From Microsaccharimonas sp964523145 (GTDB lineage: Bacteria > Patescibacteriota > Saccharimonadia > Saccharimonadales > Saccharimonadaceae): a stretch of 64,000 nucleotides of DNA. Shown here in pieces: positions 42,732 through 50,620 of this stretch (position 1 is its first letter; each line of letters begins with the position of its first letter). Below the pieces are notes generated by a model, which saw nothing but the letters and a program-made list of their open reading frames with translations, was not told the origin of the DNA and searched no databases. Location: the NCBI GenBank assembly GCA_964523145.1, contig CAZFYB010000005.1:1-64000 (forward strand). Direction: 5' to 3'. A program made the position numbers and the translations under genes.

Positions 42732-43241
42732 TCACTCCTTTCGTTCGTCAAGCGCCTGTAGTAGGTGTTCAACGCTGTCGATGTCGGTTGCGGCCGAAAT
42801 GCCGCCGACTTTCTTGATCAGTCCATCGAGCGACTCGATGCTCGTGACGTCCTGCATGGTTTCGGCGTCCGCGTACACGCGCAAGAACTCGAGCAGACCC
42901 ACGACATAATCGCGACTCAGCTCGTTATCGGTGCGGGTACGAACACCAACTTCATACAGGTACTCAACCACGAGCGAAACTTCGCCGACCGAGAACTCCT
43001 CAAGGAGCTCCTCAATCCACGAAACCGATTCGCCGTGAAAACTGACCAACCATACTAACCCACCCACGATGGGTTCGGTGTTGAGTTCGGGCAGAAAGGC
43101 AACCAGATCGCCGATGGCGCGCTGGTCTTTGGTAGCAAGAGTATTAGCTTCGTATCGCTTCAACTCTTTCGGATCTCCCATGATACGCACGAGAGCGCCA
43201 CCAGCTCTAAGAGCCGGGGCAGATAGTACGAGTTCGTTCAT
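42732..43241 (-). CDS. Orphan acidic protein, first gene of the J-domain operon
   Basis: A 169-aa protein, not recognised: acidic, helical (LLEEFSVGEVSLVVEYLYEV, DLVAFLPEL), no membrane segment. The start ATG has TTAGGAG upstream. It precedes the J-domain gene with one base between, in a two-gene operon with a consensus promoter and strong terminator. Codon use is GC-richer than flanking genes. It may supply the substrate or partner of the J-domain protein; this is only inferred from the operon. Confidence 0.7.
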   Translation of the reverse strand: MNELVLSAPALRAGGALVRIMGDPKELKRYEANTLATKDQRAIGDLVAFLPELNTEPIVGGLVWLVSFHGESVSWIEELLEEFSVGEVSLVVEYLYEVGVRTRTDNELSRDYVVGLLEFLRVYADAETMQDVTSIESLDGLIKKVGGISAATDIDSVEHLLQALDERKE

Positions 43242-43328
43242 TATTCTCCTAAGATGTAGGGTGCTACGGAGGTACGAGAAGCAAAAAGTGGCAATAATGC
43301 CTACTCCAAGTCCTCAACGTTCGCTATA

Positions 43329-43357
43329 ATTATATCAGTTACCTACCAAAGTGTCAA
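43329..43357 (-). promoter_or_regulatory. Perfect-consensus promoter of the J-domain operon
   Basis: On the minus strand TTGACA (43352-43357), a 17-nt spacer with TGA before the -10, TATAAT (43329-43334). The full consensus is unusual in this window and predicts strong expression. The leader of about 80 nt carries AGGAG. Confidence 0.85.
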
Positions 43358-43381
43358 CTCGCTTAAGGTGTTAGCGCACTA

Positions 43382-43409
43382 TTGACTTTTTGATTGAAAG
43401 TGATACAAT
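43382..43409 (+). promoter_or_regulatory. Promoter of the 107-codon GC-rich gene
   Basis: TTGACT (43382-43387), a 16-nt spacer with TGA before the -10, TACAAT (43404-43409). It is divergent from the J-domain operon promoter 25 bases away. The leader is about 48 nt with CAAGGAGAG. Confidence 0.8.
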
Positions 43410-43463
43410 ACTCCCCAACTTGTCTGCAAGCCTGCAGCTGAGTCGTTCCCCCAAGGAGAGAAA

Positions 43464-43787
43464 ATGTCAGGTCCCACCAACTGGAAAGTCACCAACAAGG
43501 TGATCGAGTTCGATGACATCGTCAACCAGGTCAAGGCCACGCGGCGCCTTCTGCCCAACAAAAGCTTCGTCGAGATGCTCGAGGAGGGCTTCGCCGAGAT
43601 GCTCGAGGAGTACGCGCCCAGCATGATCGGCGCGCAGGCCATTGATGCCGATGCCGGCATCACCCTCAAGGTGAAGCGCGGGCACAAGCTCTGGACGGAG
43701 TCACTCGCCCAGAAGATCGAGGAGACCGTTCGGTCGTACCGCACATCCAGCCGGGAGCCCGTTCGCTTCCAGGTGCAGATGGCCTGA
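43464..43787 (+). CDS. Orphan small basic/acidic protein, highly GC-rich
   Basis: A 107-aa protein (MSGPTNWKVTNKVIEFD), not recognised. It looks like a compact alpha/beta protein: a helix (SFVEMLEEGFAEMLEEYA), a strand (GITLKVKRGH) and another helix (ESLAQKIEETVRSYR). Codons end almost entirely in G or C, unlike the flanking genes. It ends with TGA, one of few clear TGA stops here. It has a strong promoter, a proper Shine-Dalgarno and a long terminator. Such a highly expressed, GC-rich single-gene unit suggests recent transfer or selection for expression. Function unknown. Confidence 0.78.
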   Translation: MSGPTNWKVTNKVIEFDDIVNQVKATRRLLPNKSFVEMLEEGFAEMLEEYAPSMIGAQAIDADAGITLKVKRGHKLWTESLAQKIEETVRSYRTSSREPVRFQVQMA

Positions 43788-43828
43788 GGTTCCTCTCCTC
43801 AAAAACTACCGGCAGTAAATGTCGGCCG

Positions 43829-43890
43829 CCCCTCGGGGATCCACCACAGCGCTAGAGCGTTACTGGGTGGGTCCTCGAGGGGTTTTTCAT
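43829..43890 (+). terminator. Long hairpin terminator
   Basis: CCCCTCG-GGGATCCACC ... GGTGGGTCC-TCGAGGGG followed by TTTTTC. The stem is about 15 bp, interrupted once, with an extra small hairpin in the loop (AGCGCTAGAGCGT). Confidence 0.85.
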
Positions 43891-43928
43891 TTTTTATAAT
43901 GAAGTTTAATTTCTGATAAAATAACAAT

Positions 43929-44600
43929 ATGAATCAAAATATCTCACGAATCATCACAGGACTTATCATATTACTTATTGGAGTTGGCGCACTACTCAGC
44001 GCAACCAATGTATTCCCTTTTTGGAGCCTTTTAAGTACATGGTGGCCATTACTTATCGTTGCGGCAGGTCTATTAGTATTGGCCGGTAATCCAAAAAGCA
44101 ACTTTTTATGGGGTATTGCCCTTATCGTTATTGGTGGACTGTTGCAGTTTAACCAGCTCGATGTGCTTAGTTTTAATGCATTCTCACTTATCTGGCCAAT
44201 CGCAATTATTGCCGTTGGACTTTCTGTCTTATGGAACGGGAAAGGCCGCTTTGGTAAACAAGACCTTTCAAAAGATGTTGATGATATCTCAGTCATTTTT
44301 AGTGGCAGCGAAGTAGTGAATAAATCAAAAAATTATAACGGTGGTAAAATTACCGCAATTTTCGGGGGAACCTCTATAGATTTGCGTGACGCTGTGATTA
44401 ATAAAGAAGCAACTCTTGATATTTTCACCCTTTGCGGAGGTGTTGAACTCCGTGTCCCACGAGAATGGCGCGTTGTTTCGAAGGTAACCCCAATTCTAGG
44501 GGGAGTTGAAAACAAGGCCCTCGGCAGTGAAGACCACAAAGGACCTGTTTTACTTATCACTGGTATTGCTGCACTTGGTGGCGTTGAAGTTAAGACTTAG
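43929..44600 (+). CDS. LiaF/DUF5668-type membrane protein
   Basis: A 223-aa protein. Four membrane helices (about residues 8-28, 36-52, 58-76, 84-102) of the DUF5668/LiaI-like type are followed by a soluble C-terminal domain (about 115-223) with IFSGSEV, AIFGGTSIDLRDA and LGGVE repeats, as in the LiaF/YvqF family. In Bacilli LiaF regulates the envelope-stress system LiaRS; no LiaRS is seen here. An extended -10 TGATAAAAT lies six bases before the ATG. The stop overlaps the convergent ileS stop by four bases. Confidence 0.88.
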   Translation: MNQNISRIITGLIILLIGVGALLSATNVFPFWSLLSTWWPLLIVAAGLLVLAGNPKSNFLWGIALIVIGGLLQFNQLDVLSFNAFSLIWPIAIIAVGLSVLWNGKGRFGKQDLSKDVDDISVIFSGSEVVNKSKNYNGGKITAIFGGTSIDLRDAVINKEATLDIFTLCGGVELRVPREWRVVSKVTPILGGVENKALGSEDHKGPVLLITGIAALGGVEVKT

Positions 44601-47485
44601 TGCTTTTTAAGCGAAATAGTCAGCGGCATTAACTCAATCACCACTTCATCGGTATAATCGAAACTATCTTCGCTCAGGCTCACCGCTAAGGTTTCAACTT
44701 GAATTGCCTCGGCAAATTCTACCACTGCTTTTTCGAGCTCTTCACCCTTGGCTTTTAAGCTGAGCTCAATACGGTCATCAATATTTAAACCGGCGTTTTT
44801 ACGAGCGGCTTGCACATAGCGAATAACTTCTCGGGCGAGGCCTTCACGGCGAAGTTCAGGAGTAATGTTTTTATCGAGCACTACTGCAACATCATCGCCC
44901 TCTCCATGCTGTACCGATTTTACATTCACCTCTTCTGCGATAACATTTTCGTAATACTCATCAAGCACTTCACCGGTATAAGTAAGGGTTGCAAGCGGTT
45001 GGCGAACTTTAATTTGCTGCTGTACGTCATCTTTATACATACGTAAAGCTAATCCTTGTTCGATGATTTCGCGGGTGCGAGCCATCCGGCTGAGCACTAA
45101 CTCATTCGCATGGCCAACTTCTGGCCAGTCAGTTAAGTGCACGCTTTCGCCACCAGTAAGCTTTTGGTACAGCTCTTCAGCCATAAACGGTACAAATGGC
45201 GCAATTGCTTGGCTTAGGCGCACTAGCACATAGTGAAGGGTGCGGTAAGCGTTATTTTTATCGGTGTCGTCTTCAGATTTCCAAAAACGGCGGCGTGAAC
45301 GGCGTACATACCAGTTACTCGCATCATCTAGAAACGGTAAGATTGGTTTGGTTGCGGCGGCCACATCGTAGCCTTCCATTTTTTCTTCAATTTCTTGAAT
45401 CAGTTGGTGAACCCGGCCCACGATCCATTGGTCGAGCGGGTTTTCCAGGTTGTCGCTAGGGTCAACTAAGCTACCATCAAACTCCCAGCCATCAACTTCG
45501 GCATACATTGTAAAGAAATCGTACATGTTCCACACCATGCTGAGTTTTCGAGCGATATCACCTACGTCTTTATCCTGCAAGGCAAAATCTTCACCTGAAA
45601 GGAGTGGGCTTGAAAGCAGCAAGAAACGCAACGAATCGGCACTGAATTTATCCATTAATTCGTTTGGATCGGTAAAGTTACCAAGGCTTTTACTCATTTT
45701 ACGGCCATCGTTTCCTGCAACGTTACCGGTAACGATCACATTCTTAAAGGCGTTGTGACCAAATAGTCCAACGTTAACGGCGTGCACATAGTAAAACCAT
45801 GCCCGAACCTGCCCTACGTACTCAACAATAAAGTCGCCAGGGAAATTAGCTTCGAATTTTTCAACATTTTCGAATGGATAATGGAACTGTGCAAAGGGCA
45901 TTGAGCCAGACTCAAACCAACAGTCGAGCACTTTGTCGATACGAGTATACGTCACACCATCAATTTCAAAGGTAATGTCATCAACCCATGGGCGGTGATA
46001 ATCATCGAGCTCTACCCCACTAAGGACTTTGAGCTCTTCATAACTGCCGATCACTTTAATATGTTCAACGCCGTCTTTATCGGTGCCTTTCCATACTGGC
46101 ATAGCCGTTGCCCAAAATCGATCGCGGCTTAAGTTCCAGTCAGGGGCGGTTTCAACGGTGTGCTCAAAACGACCGTGTTTTATGTAGTCAGGGAACCAGT
46201 TGATGTTTTCAGTATTTTGCTCGAGCATCTCAACTCGTTGGCCATCAATATCCATAAACCAACTTGGGTGAGCCCGGTACATAAGGCGGTGGCCGGTACG
46301 AGGGTTGTGCGGGTATTCGTGGCGTATGTAGTCGATTTTCCATACTTTGCCATTTTCAAGCAGTGCCTTAGCAATGGCTTTGTTGTTTTCCCAAACGTCC
46401 AAGCCTTTCCACTCACCTTCAGTGTATTCGCCGTACTCATTTAACACATGGACAATGGGAATGCCTTTTTGCTTTGCAAGAATAAAGTCTTCTTCACCAT
46501 AGGCTGGTGCTAAGTGAACAATACCGGTACCCGATTCAGTCGTCACGTAATCTGCTTCATACACTTGATGCGCACCTTCGCCTCGATCTTCAAAGAGCGG
46601 TACATATTTTTTGCCAATCAACTCTTCGCCCTGAATGGTTCGAAGTTGTTCGTATTCCAGCGGTTGGTGTTTTTCATTGGTCAGTACTTTTTCAACGAGA
46701 TCCTTAGCAAGAATGAGTTTTATACCATCAATAAGTACCTCTACATAAGTGACGTCTTTATTGACCGCCAATGCTGTATTTCCCGGCAGGGTCCAAGGCG
46801 TAGTTGTCCAAGCAAGCAAGAACGTATCTTCGTCAGCAAGCTTGAATTTCGTATACACACTCGGGTCGGTCACCTCAACATACGCTCCAGCGTCCATTGT
46901 CACTTCAGCCTTTGAAAGTGGAGTCGCCCACTTCGTGTCGTACATTAATACGCGTTCGCCTTCGTAAATTTTGCCTTTTTCGTATAGCTGCTTGAATGCC
47001 CACCACACACTTTCCATGTAGTTTTTATCCATGGTTTTGTAGGCACCTTTAAAGTCGACCCAGCGGCCAACGCGGGTAATAGTGTCTTCCCATAAGCTCG
47101 AGGTTTGTACCATGCTTTCGCGGGCTGTGGTAATGTATTCCGCAAGGCTAATACGGGTGCCAATTTCGTGGCGGTCAGTAATCCCCAGTTGCTTTTCAAC
47201 AAAGTTCTCGGCCGGCAAACCGTGGCAGTCCCAGCCCCATACTCGCTCGACTCGCTTGCCTTTCATCGTTTGAAAACGAGGAATTGCGTCTTTTACGACT
47301 GAACTTAATAGCGTTCCATGGTGCGGTACACCGGTAATAAATGGTGGGCCATCGTAAAATACGTATGAATTTTCTTTCGGGCGCAGCTCAATAGACTTCT
47401 CGAAAGTTTGGTTATCTTTCCAGTACTGGGCGATGTCTTTTTCGTATTCGATTGCGCGGCGGCGGGTGTTGGCCTTAAATTGCAT
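44597..47485 (-). CDS. ileS: Isoleucyl-tRNA synthetase
   Basis: A 962-aa class Ia synthetase. The HIGH motif appears as HHGT (GVPHHGTLLSS) and KMSKS as GRKMSKSLGNF. The CP1 editing domain (TWTTTPWTLPGNTALAV) and the C-terminal anticodon domain (EELYQKLTGGESVHLTDW) are present. The start is ATG at 47485 (MQFKANTRRR), after AAAAAAGGAAG; a longer frame to 47527 runs into the T-box leader and is not used. The length and CP1 arrangement suggest the eukaryote-like IleRS2 type. It is controlled by a T-box-like leader, so expression responds to uncharged tRNA-Ile. Confidence 0.96.
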   Translation of the reverse strand: MQFKANTRRRAIEYEKDIAQYWKDNQTFEKSIELRPKENSYVFYDGPPFITGVPHHGTLLSSVVKDAIPRFQTMKGKRVERVWGWDCHGLPAENFVEKQLGITDRHEIGTRISLAEYITTARESMVQTSSLWEDTITRVGRWVDFKGAYKTMDKNYMESVWWAFKQLYEKGKIYEGERVLMYDTKWATPLSKAEVTMDAGAYVEVTDPSVYTKFKLADEDTFLLAWTTTPWTLPGNTALAVNKDVTYVEVLIDGIKLILAKDLVEKVLTNEKHQPLEYEQLRTIQGEELIGKKYVPLFEDRGEGAHQVYEADYVTTESGTGIVHLAPAYGEEDFILAKQKGIPIVHVLNEYGEYTEGEWKGLDVWENNKAIAKALLENGKVWKIDYIRHEYPHNPRTGHRLMYRAHPSWFMDIDGQRVEMLEQNTENINWFPDYIKHGRFEHTVETAPDWNLSRDRFWATAMPVWKGTDKDGVEHIKVIGSYEELKVLSGVELDDYHRPWVDDITFEIDGVTYTRIDKVLDCWFESGSMPFAQFHYPFENVEKFEANFPGDFIVEYVGQVRAWFYYVHAVNVGLFGHNAFKNVIVTGNVAGNDGRKMSKSLGNFTDPNELMDKFSADSLRFLLLSSPLLSGEDFALQDKDVGDIARKLSMVWNMYDFFTMYAEVDGWEFDGSLVDPSDNLENPLDQWIVGRVHQLIQEIEEKMEGYDVAAATKPILPFLDDASNWYVRRSRRRFWKSEDDTDKNNAYRTLHYVLVRLSQAIAPFVPFMAEELYQKLTGGESVHLTDWPEVGHANELVLSRMARTREIIEQGLALRMYKDDVQQQIKVRQPLATLTYTGEVLDEYYENVIAEEVNVKSVQHGEGDDVAVVLDKNITPELRREGLAREVIRYVQAARKNAGLNIDDRIELSLKAKGEELEKAVVEFAEAIQVETLAVSLSEDSFDYTDEVVIELMPLTISLKKH

Positions 47486-47490
47486 GGCAC

Positions 47491-47690
47491 TTCCTTTTTT
47501 AAAATAATAAAAACCTCTCTCGTCCATCGGAACCCGCTTGTGTGGGTGGTACCATCCGATTTCCGAAAAAGGTTTTCTTTTTCAGCACTTGGTTCATCGC
47601 TTTGACGCAGCGGGCGCGTTGGGTTCTACTGAGATATTAGTCTGTTCTTCCCAAAACTTGTGGTTGATGGCCACTCAAACGTTCTTACCT
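47491..47690 (-). promoter_or_regulatory. T-box-like leader of ileS
   Basis: On the minus strand, about 135-165 nt after the predicted start of transcription, is the antiterminator core (47538-47565). Helix A1 TCGGA/TCCGA is interrupted by the seven-base bulge TGGTACC (the UGGN that pairs with the tRNA acceptor end), then helix A2 ACCC/GGGT. This nested pattern is the T-box signature. It sits within a longer pairing AAAACCTTTTTCG / CGAGAGAGGTTTT followed by a T-rich tract. Two candidate ATC (Ile) triplets exist in the upstream half; I could not fix the specifier loop. The architecture is clear but the specifier assignment is inferred. Confidence 0.75.
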
Positions 47691-47693
47691 GTT

Positions 47694-47722
47694 ATTTTAC
47701 GCTACTCACCGGCTCTATGCAA
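47694..47722 (-). promoter_or_regulatory. Promoter of the ileS leader
   Basis: On the minus strand TTGCAT (47717-47722), a 17-nt spacer, TAAAAT (47694-47699). It overlaps the end of the VKOR gene and gives a leader of about 200 nt. Confidence 0.7.
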
Positions 47723-48338
47723 ATAAGTCAGGGCCAAATTTCAACACTACAAGGGCGATCATGAGCACAATCCAGCTAGCGACAATAAGTTGGTGGTATC
47801 CAGCATCTAAGAATTTTTGTACTTTTTCGTTTATCTTTTTTTGTAAGTTGTAGGCATTTTCACGTAGAGCAAGTTTTGTCGAGGTAGCCAATAAGAGCGT
47901 ACAAGCAGTTGTCACAATCAAGCACCATGGGCATAATATCTCAATCACATACACACTACTGAAGAATAGCCAGTACGAAAATATTGTCCCAAGTAAAATA
48001 CCTAGGTTCGTAGCAACTAAGAAGGACTTCGGGAAACGGACGCCCCATAACCCAGCTACTGCAACGGTAACGATGACAGGGAATGCCATAAGTCCGAAGT
48101 ACATGTTAGGAACACCAAAGAATACACTTGCCTGCCAGGTTTGCATAACCGCTGAACAGTTCAGTACAAGGTTAAACGTACACGAAAGAATCGCATCTGG
48201 ATCGTTCATAATGTGGAGCTTTTCCATCGTTAACACAAAGGCTGCCGCAAGCGCGAATAAAGCTGCAAAAAGCATTACTAAGTAAGTAGCTTTGGTTGAT
48301 TTTTTTTCAGCTTCTTTGGATTTAAATATATTAAACAT
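47715..48338 (-). CDS. VKOR family disulfide-generating membrane protein
   Basis: A 207-aa protein with about four or five helices. It has the CPWC redox motif (ILCPWCLIV) and the loop Cys pair (ILSCTFNLVLNCSAV) of bacterial vitamin K epoxide reductase homologues, which oxidise thioredoxin-like partners and pass electrons to quinone. It provides disulfides for exported proteins, for example the Cys-containing pilin-like and CHAP proteins here. No DsbA-like partner domain is fused; the adjacent thioredoxin-fold protein lacks CxxC. It overlaps that gene by eight bases. Confidence 0.93.
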   Translation of the reverse strand: MFNIFKSKEAEKKSTKATYLVMLFAALFALAAAFVLTMEKLHIMNDPDAILSCTFNLVLNCSAVMQTWQASVFFGVPNMYFGLMAFPVIVTVAVAGLWGVRFPKSFLVATNLGILLGTIFSYWLFFSSVYVIEILCPWCLIVTTACTLLLATSTKLALRENAYNLQKKINEKVQKFLDAGYHQLIVASWIVLMIALVVLKFGPDLFA

Positions 48339-48594
48339 AAAAACTCACCTCACTTATTGTTGGTAACGGTAATCCGCGCCATTGGTTTTGTACTTGCCCA
48401 TCGTCCGATAAAGCTACGAGCGTAGGAAATTCTAAAATGTCATACGCACGGCAAAAACTAACGCCATCGGGGGTTTCCGGGTTCATCGTTTCGAGCACAT
48501 GGCCAGTTTGGCGTTCAAAGTCACGCATATAATCGGTCACTTGCCGAGCGTAATCGGTTTCTTCTTTAAAAAGCACCACCACGCGCATAGCCAC
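48331..48594 (-). CDS. Thioredoxin-fold-like small protein without CxxC
   Basis: An 87-aa protein: MRVVVLFKEETDYARQVTDY as first strand and helix, then CRAYDILEFPTLVALSDDG as the typical thioredoxin-fold cis-Pro region and WRGLPLPT. The CxxC of active thioredoxins is missing; a single Cys (SFCRAYD) precedes the FPT loop. It lies between nrdR and the VKOR gene, overlapping both (one and eight bases). It may be an adaptor or a degenerate redox protein tied to VKOR. This is inferred. Confidence 0.7.
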   Translation of the reverse strand: MAMRVVVLFKEETDYARQVTDYMRDFERQTGHVLETMNPETPDGVSFCRAYDILEFPTLVALSDDGQVQNQWRGLPLPTISEVSFYV

Positions 48595-49058
48595 TATTCA
48601 CCTTGCTTTTGTTGTTTTTGATTGCGGCGCTGTTCAAGAATTTTTACGAAGTCGTTGAGCGTTTTAAACTCTTGGTATACACTGGCGAATCGAACGTAGG
48701 CAACTTCGTTTCGTTCAGCAAGTTCATCAAGTACCTTATCCCCAATTTGTTTAGAGGTAATTTCACTTTCACCTAAGTCGTAAAGGCCATTTTCGATAAC
48801 ATCGATCATTTCTTCAACTTCAACTTCAGAAGTAAAGAACTTGCCTACCGAACGCTTAATTGCTGTTGCCAATTTTTCACGGTCGTAGAGTTCGCGGGCG
48901 CCATTCTTTTTGATAATCGCCAAGTTTGGCTTTTCGATGCGTTCGTAGGTAGTAAAACGCGTACCGTCTGGCGCTTCGCGGCGGCGGCGTATAGTAACAC
49001 CATCACTCACTTCGCGTGATTCAATGACTCGGCTATCACCGATTACAACCTTGGTCAT
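48594..49058 (-). CDS. nrdR: NrdR-like ribonucleotide reductase regulator lacking the zinc ribbon
   Basis: A 154-aa protein. The ATP-cone domain (about 45-135: LAIIKKNGARELYDREKLATAI, RFASVYQEFKTLNDFVK) matches NrdR. The N-terminal zinc ribbon of normal NrdR (MKCPFCGH..., CxxCG) is replaced: the protein starts TKVVIGDSRVIES and continues IRRRREAPDGTRFTTYER. The four Cys are absent, and an in-frame stop codon just upstream rules out a missed N-terminus. So it keeps the dATP/ATP sensor but lost metal-dependent DNA binding, or binds by other contacts. It lies three bases after ftsZ. Confidence 0.88.
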   Translation of the reverse strand: MTKVVIGDSRVIESREVSDGVTIRRRREAPDGTRFTTYERIEKPNLAIIKKNGARELYDREKLATAIKRSVGKFFTSEVEVEEMIDVIENGLYDLGESEITSKQIGDKVLDELAERNEVAYVRFASVYQEFKTLNDFVKILEQRRNQKQQKQGE

Positions 49059-49061
49059 GGC

Positions 49062-50261
49062 TTATTCCTCGTTCTTCTTGTTTCGCTTTTTGCGGCGGCG
49101 TAAAAAGGCTGGGGTGTCAGATTCGTCTTCTTGTTCAACTGATTGATTCCACATGTTTTCAGTGTTTTCTTCAGCAAAGATAGCCGCAGATTCAGAGTGG
49201 TCAAGCGTCATATCAATAGTTTTTACTTCTTCGTCCATAGCTGCAGAAATTTTTTCGCCAGATGGATCGGCGACTTCGGTCGCAGGTTCTTCGTCTTGGA
49301 AGTAGGCAGTATCAAAACCAGTTGCGATCACCGTAATGATGAGTTCGTCTTCGATGTCAGGCTTAAGCGTAGCACCAAAGATGATGTTAGCGTCTGGGGA
49401 AACGGCACTCGTAATGATTTCAGCAGCTTCTTGGATTTCACTCATGCTCATGTCGTAACCACCGGTAACATTAAAGAGTACGCCGCGGGCACCATCGATC
49501 GACACTTCGATAAGTGGTGATTCGATAGCTTGCTGCGCCGCTAAGGCTGCGCGATTGTCGCCACTTGCACGACCAATACCCATAAGGGCTGAGCCGGCAT
49601 TGCTCATAATTGCCTTCACATCGGCAAAGTCGAGGTTAATCAAGCCATGTTCAGTAATAAGTTCTGAAATACCTTGCACACCTTGGCGTAACACATCATC
49701 GGCAATTTTGAAGGTTTCGAGTAGTGGCGTCCGGCGATCGATAGTTTGGAGTAAACGGTCGTTTGGAATGGTAATAAGTGTATCGACATGACGGCGAAGT
49801 TGTGTCACAGCCCAGTCAGCATTTTGGCGGCGTTTTTCGCCTTCGAAGCTAAATGGCTTTGTGGCAACACCTACAACCAAGATACCGAGCTCGCGGGCAA
49901 CTTCGGCTACAACGTAGCCAGCACCTGAACCAGTACCACCACCGGCACCGATAGTAACGAATACCATATCAGCACCTTTAATGGCTTCAGCGATTTCTTC
50001 GCGAGATTCGTTCGCAGCGGCTTCACCCTTTGTAGGATCGGCACCAGCGCCTAAACCACCAGTAGTAGCGTGCCCAAGATGGAGTTTCACATCGGCTTTA
50101 CTATTATGCAGCGCTTGAGCATCGGTATTCATTGCAATGAACTGTACACCGGTTAAACCGGCCTCTTTCATGCGATTCACCGCAGACCCACCTGCACCAC
50201 CTACACCAACAACTTTAATGCTGGCAAAGGTCTGTATGTCGCTTGGTTTTACTTCAGGCAT
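49062..50261 (-). CDS. ftsZ: Cell division protein FtsZ
   Basis: A 399-aa tubulin-like GTPase forming the division ring. It has the G-box GAGGGTGSGAGYVVAEVA, the N-terminal VVGVGGAGGSAVNRM, the T7 loop NLDFADVKAIMSNAG, and a variable acidic linker. The C-terminal end (DTPAFLRRRKKRN) carries a basic tail that contacts FtsA or SepF in other bacteria. It starts the ftsZ-nrdR-trx-VKOR-ileS run. A GGGGAGAC Shine-Dalgarno precedes the ATG and an extended -10 TGGTATACT lies at 50308-50316. ftsA is about 2 kb upstream on the same strand, beyond the tRNA and two accessory genes. Confidence 0.98.
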   Translation of the reverse strand: MPEVKPSDIQTFASIKVVGVGGAGGSAVNRMKEAGLTGVQFIAMNTDAQALHNSKADVKLHLGHATTGGLGAGADPTKGEAAANESREEIAEAIKGADMVFVTIGAGGGTGSGAGYVVAEVARELGILVVGVATKPFSFEGEKRRQNADWAVTQLRRHVDTLITIPNDRLLQTIDRRTPLLETFKIADDVLRQGVQGISELITEHGLINLDFADVKAIMSNAGSALMGIGRASGDNRAALAAQQAIESPLIEVSIDGARGVLFNVTGGYDMSMSEIQEAAEIITSAVSPDANIIFGATLKPDIEDELIITVIATGFDTAYFQDEEPATEVADPSGEKISAAMDEEVKTIDMTLDHSESAAIFAEENTENMWNQSVEQEDESDTPAFLRRRKKRNKKNEE

Positions 50262-50307
50262 GCCTGTCTCCCCTATAAACTAAATTCACGCTTATCTGTT
50301 ATCTCCT

Positions 50308-50316
50308 AGTATACCA
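50308..50316 (-). promoter_or_regulatory. Extended -10 promoter of ftsZ
   Basis: The minus strand reads TGGTATACT, with TTGCCA 15 bases upstream. The leader is about 45 nt with a Shine-Dalgarno site, so this gene is not leaderless. Confidence 0.55.
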
Positions 50317-50530
50317 CGAGGAAGCTGGTGGCAATAGATATGTGTTCGAACAATTTGTGTACCCTAGGCAGTAGGGATAATTTAATTGTTCGGGCTTGAT
50401 CATTTTTAAGAATCTTTTACTAAATTAACACCTTGAAAATCTTTATTTCAAGAATTGTACAGGTTCTAAAACGGTGGGAAAATAAGAGAAGCTTAGTTAC
50501 GTGAGGCGATGAGTCGTCATAGGACAACTC

Positions 50531-50604
50531 GGGGCTATAGTGTAGCGGTAACACGCATACTTGATACCTACGAGTCGAGGGTTCAACTCCCTCTGGCTCC
50601 ACCA
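50531..50604 (+). tRNA. tRNA, probable tRNA-Ile(GAU) by position, with imperfect anticodon stem
   Basis: 74 bases with encoded CCA. Acceptor GGGGCTA/TGGCTCC (with G-T pairs), D-arm GTGT-AGCGGTA-ACAC, T-arm GAGGG-TTCAACT-CCCTC, four-base variable region AGTC. By standard numbering the anticodon loop is TTGATAC, giving GAT at 50563-50565. The anticodon stem CATAC/CTACG has only three good pairs (C-G, T-A, A-T) plus A-C and C-C mismatches. It is tightly followed by its own terminator. Real tRNA or a degenerate copy; the GAU reading rests on numbering only. Confidence 0.75.
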
Positions 50605-50620
50605 AGCAACCCTAAGTGAG

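Noticed and set aside
50420..50605. Open frame on the minus strand (begins MVEPEGVEPSTRRYQ)
   Set aside because: It is the well-known spurious frame antisense to a tRNA gene; the tRNA at 50531-50604 explains it.
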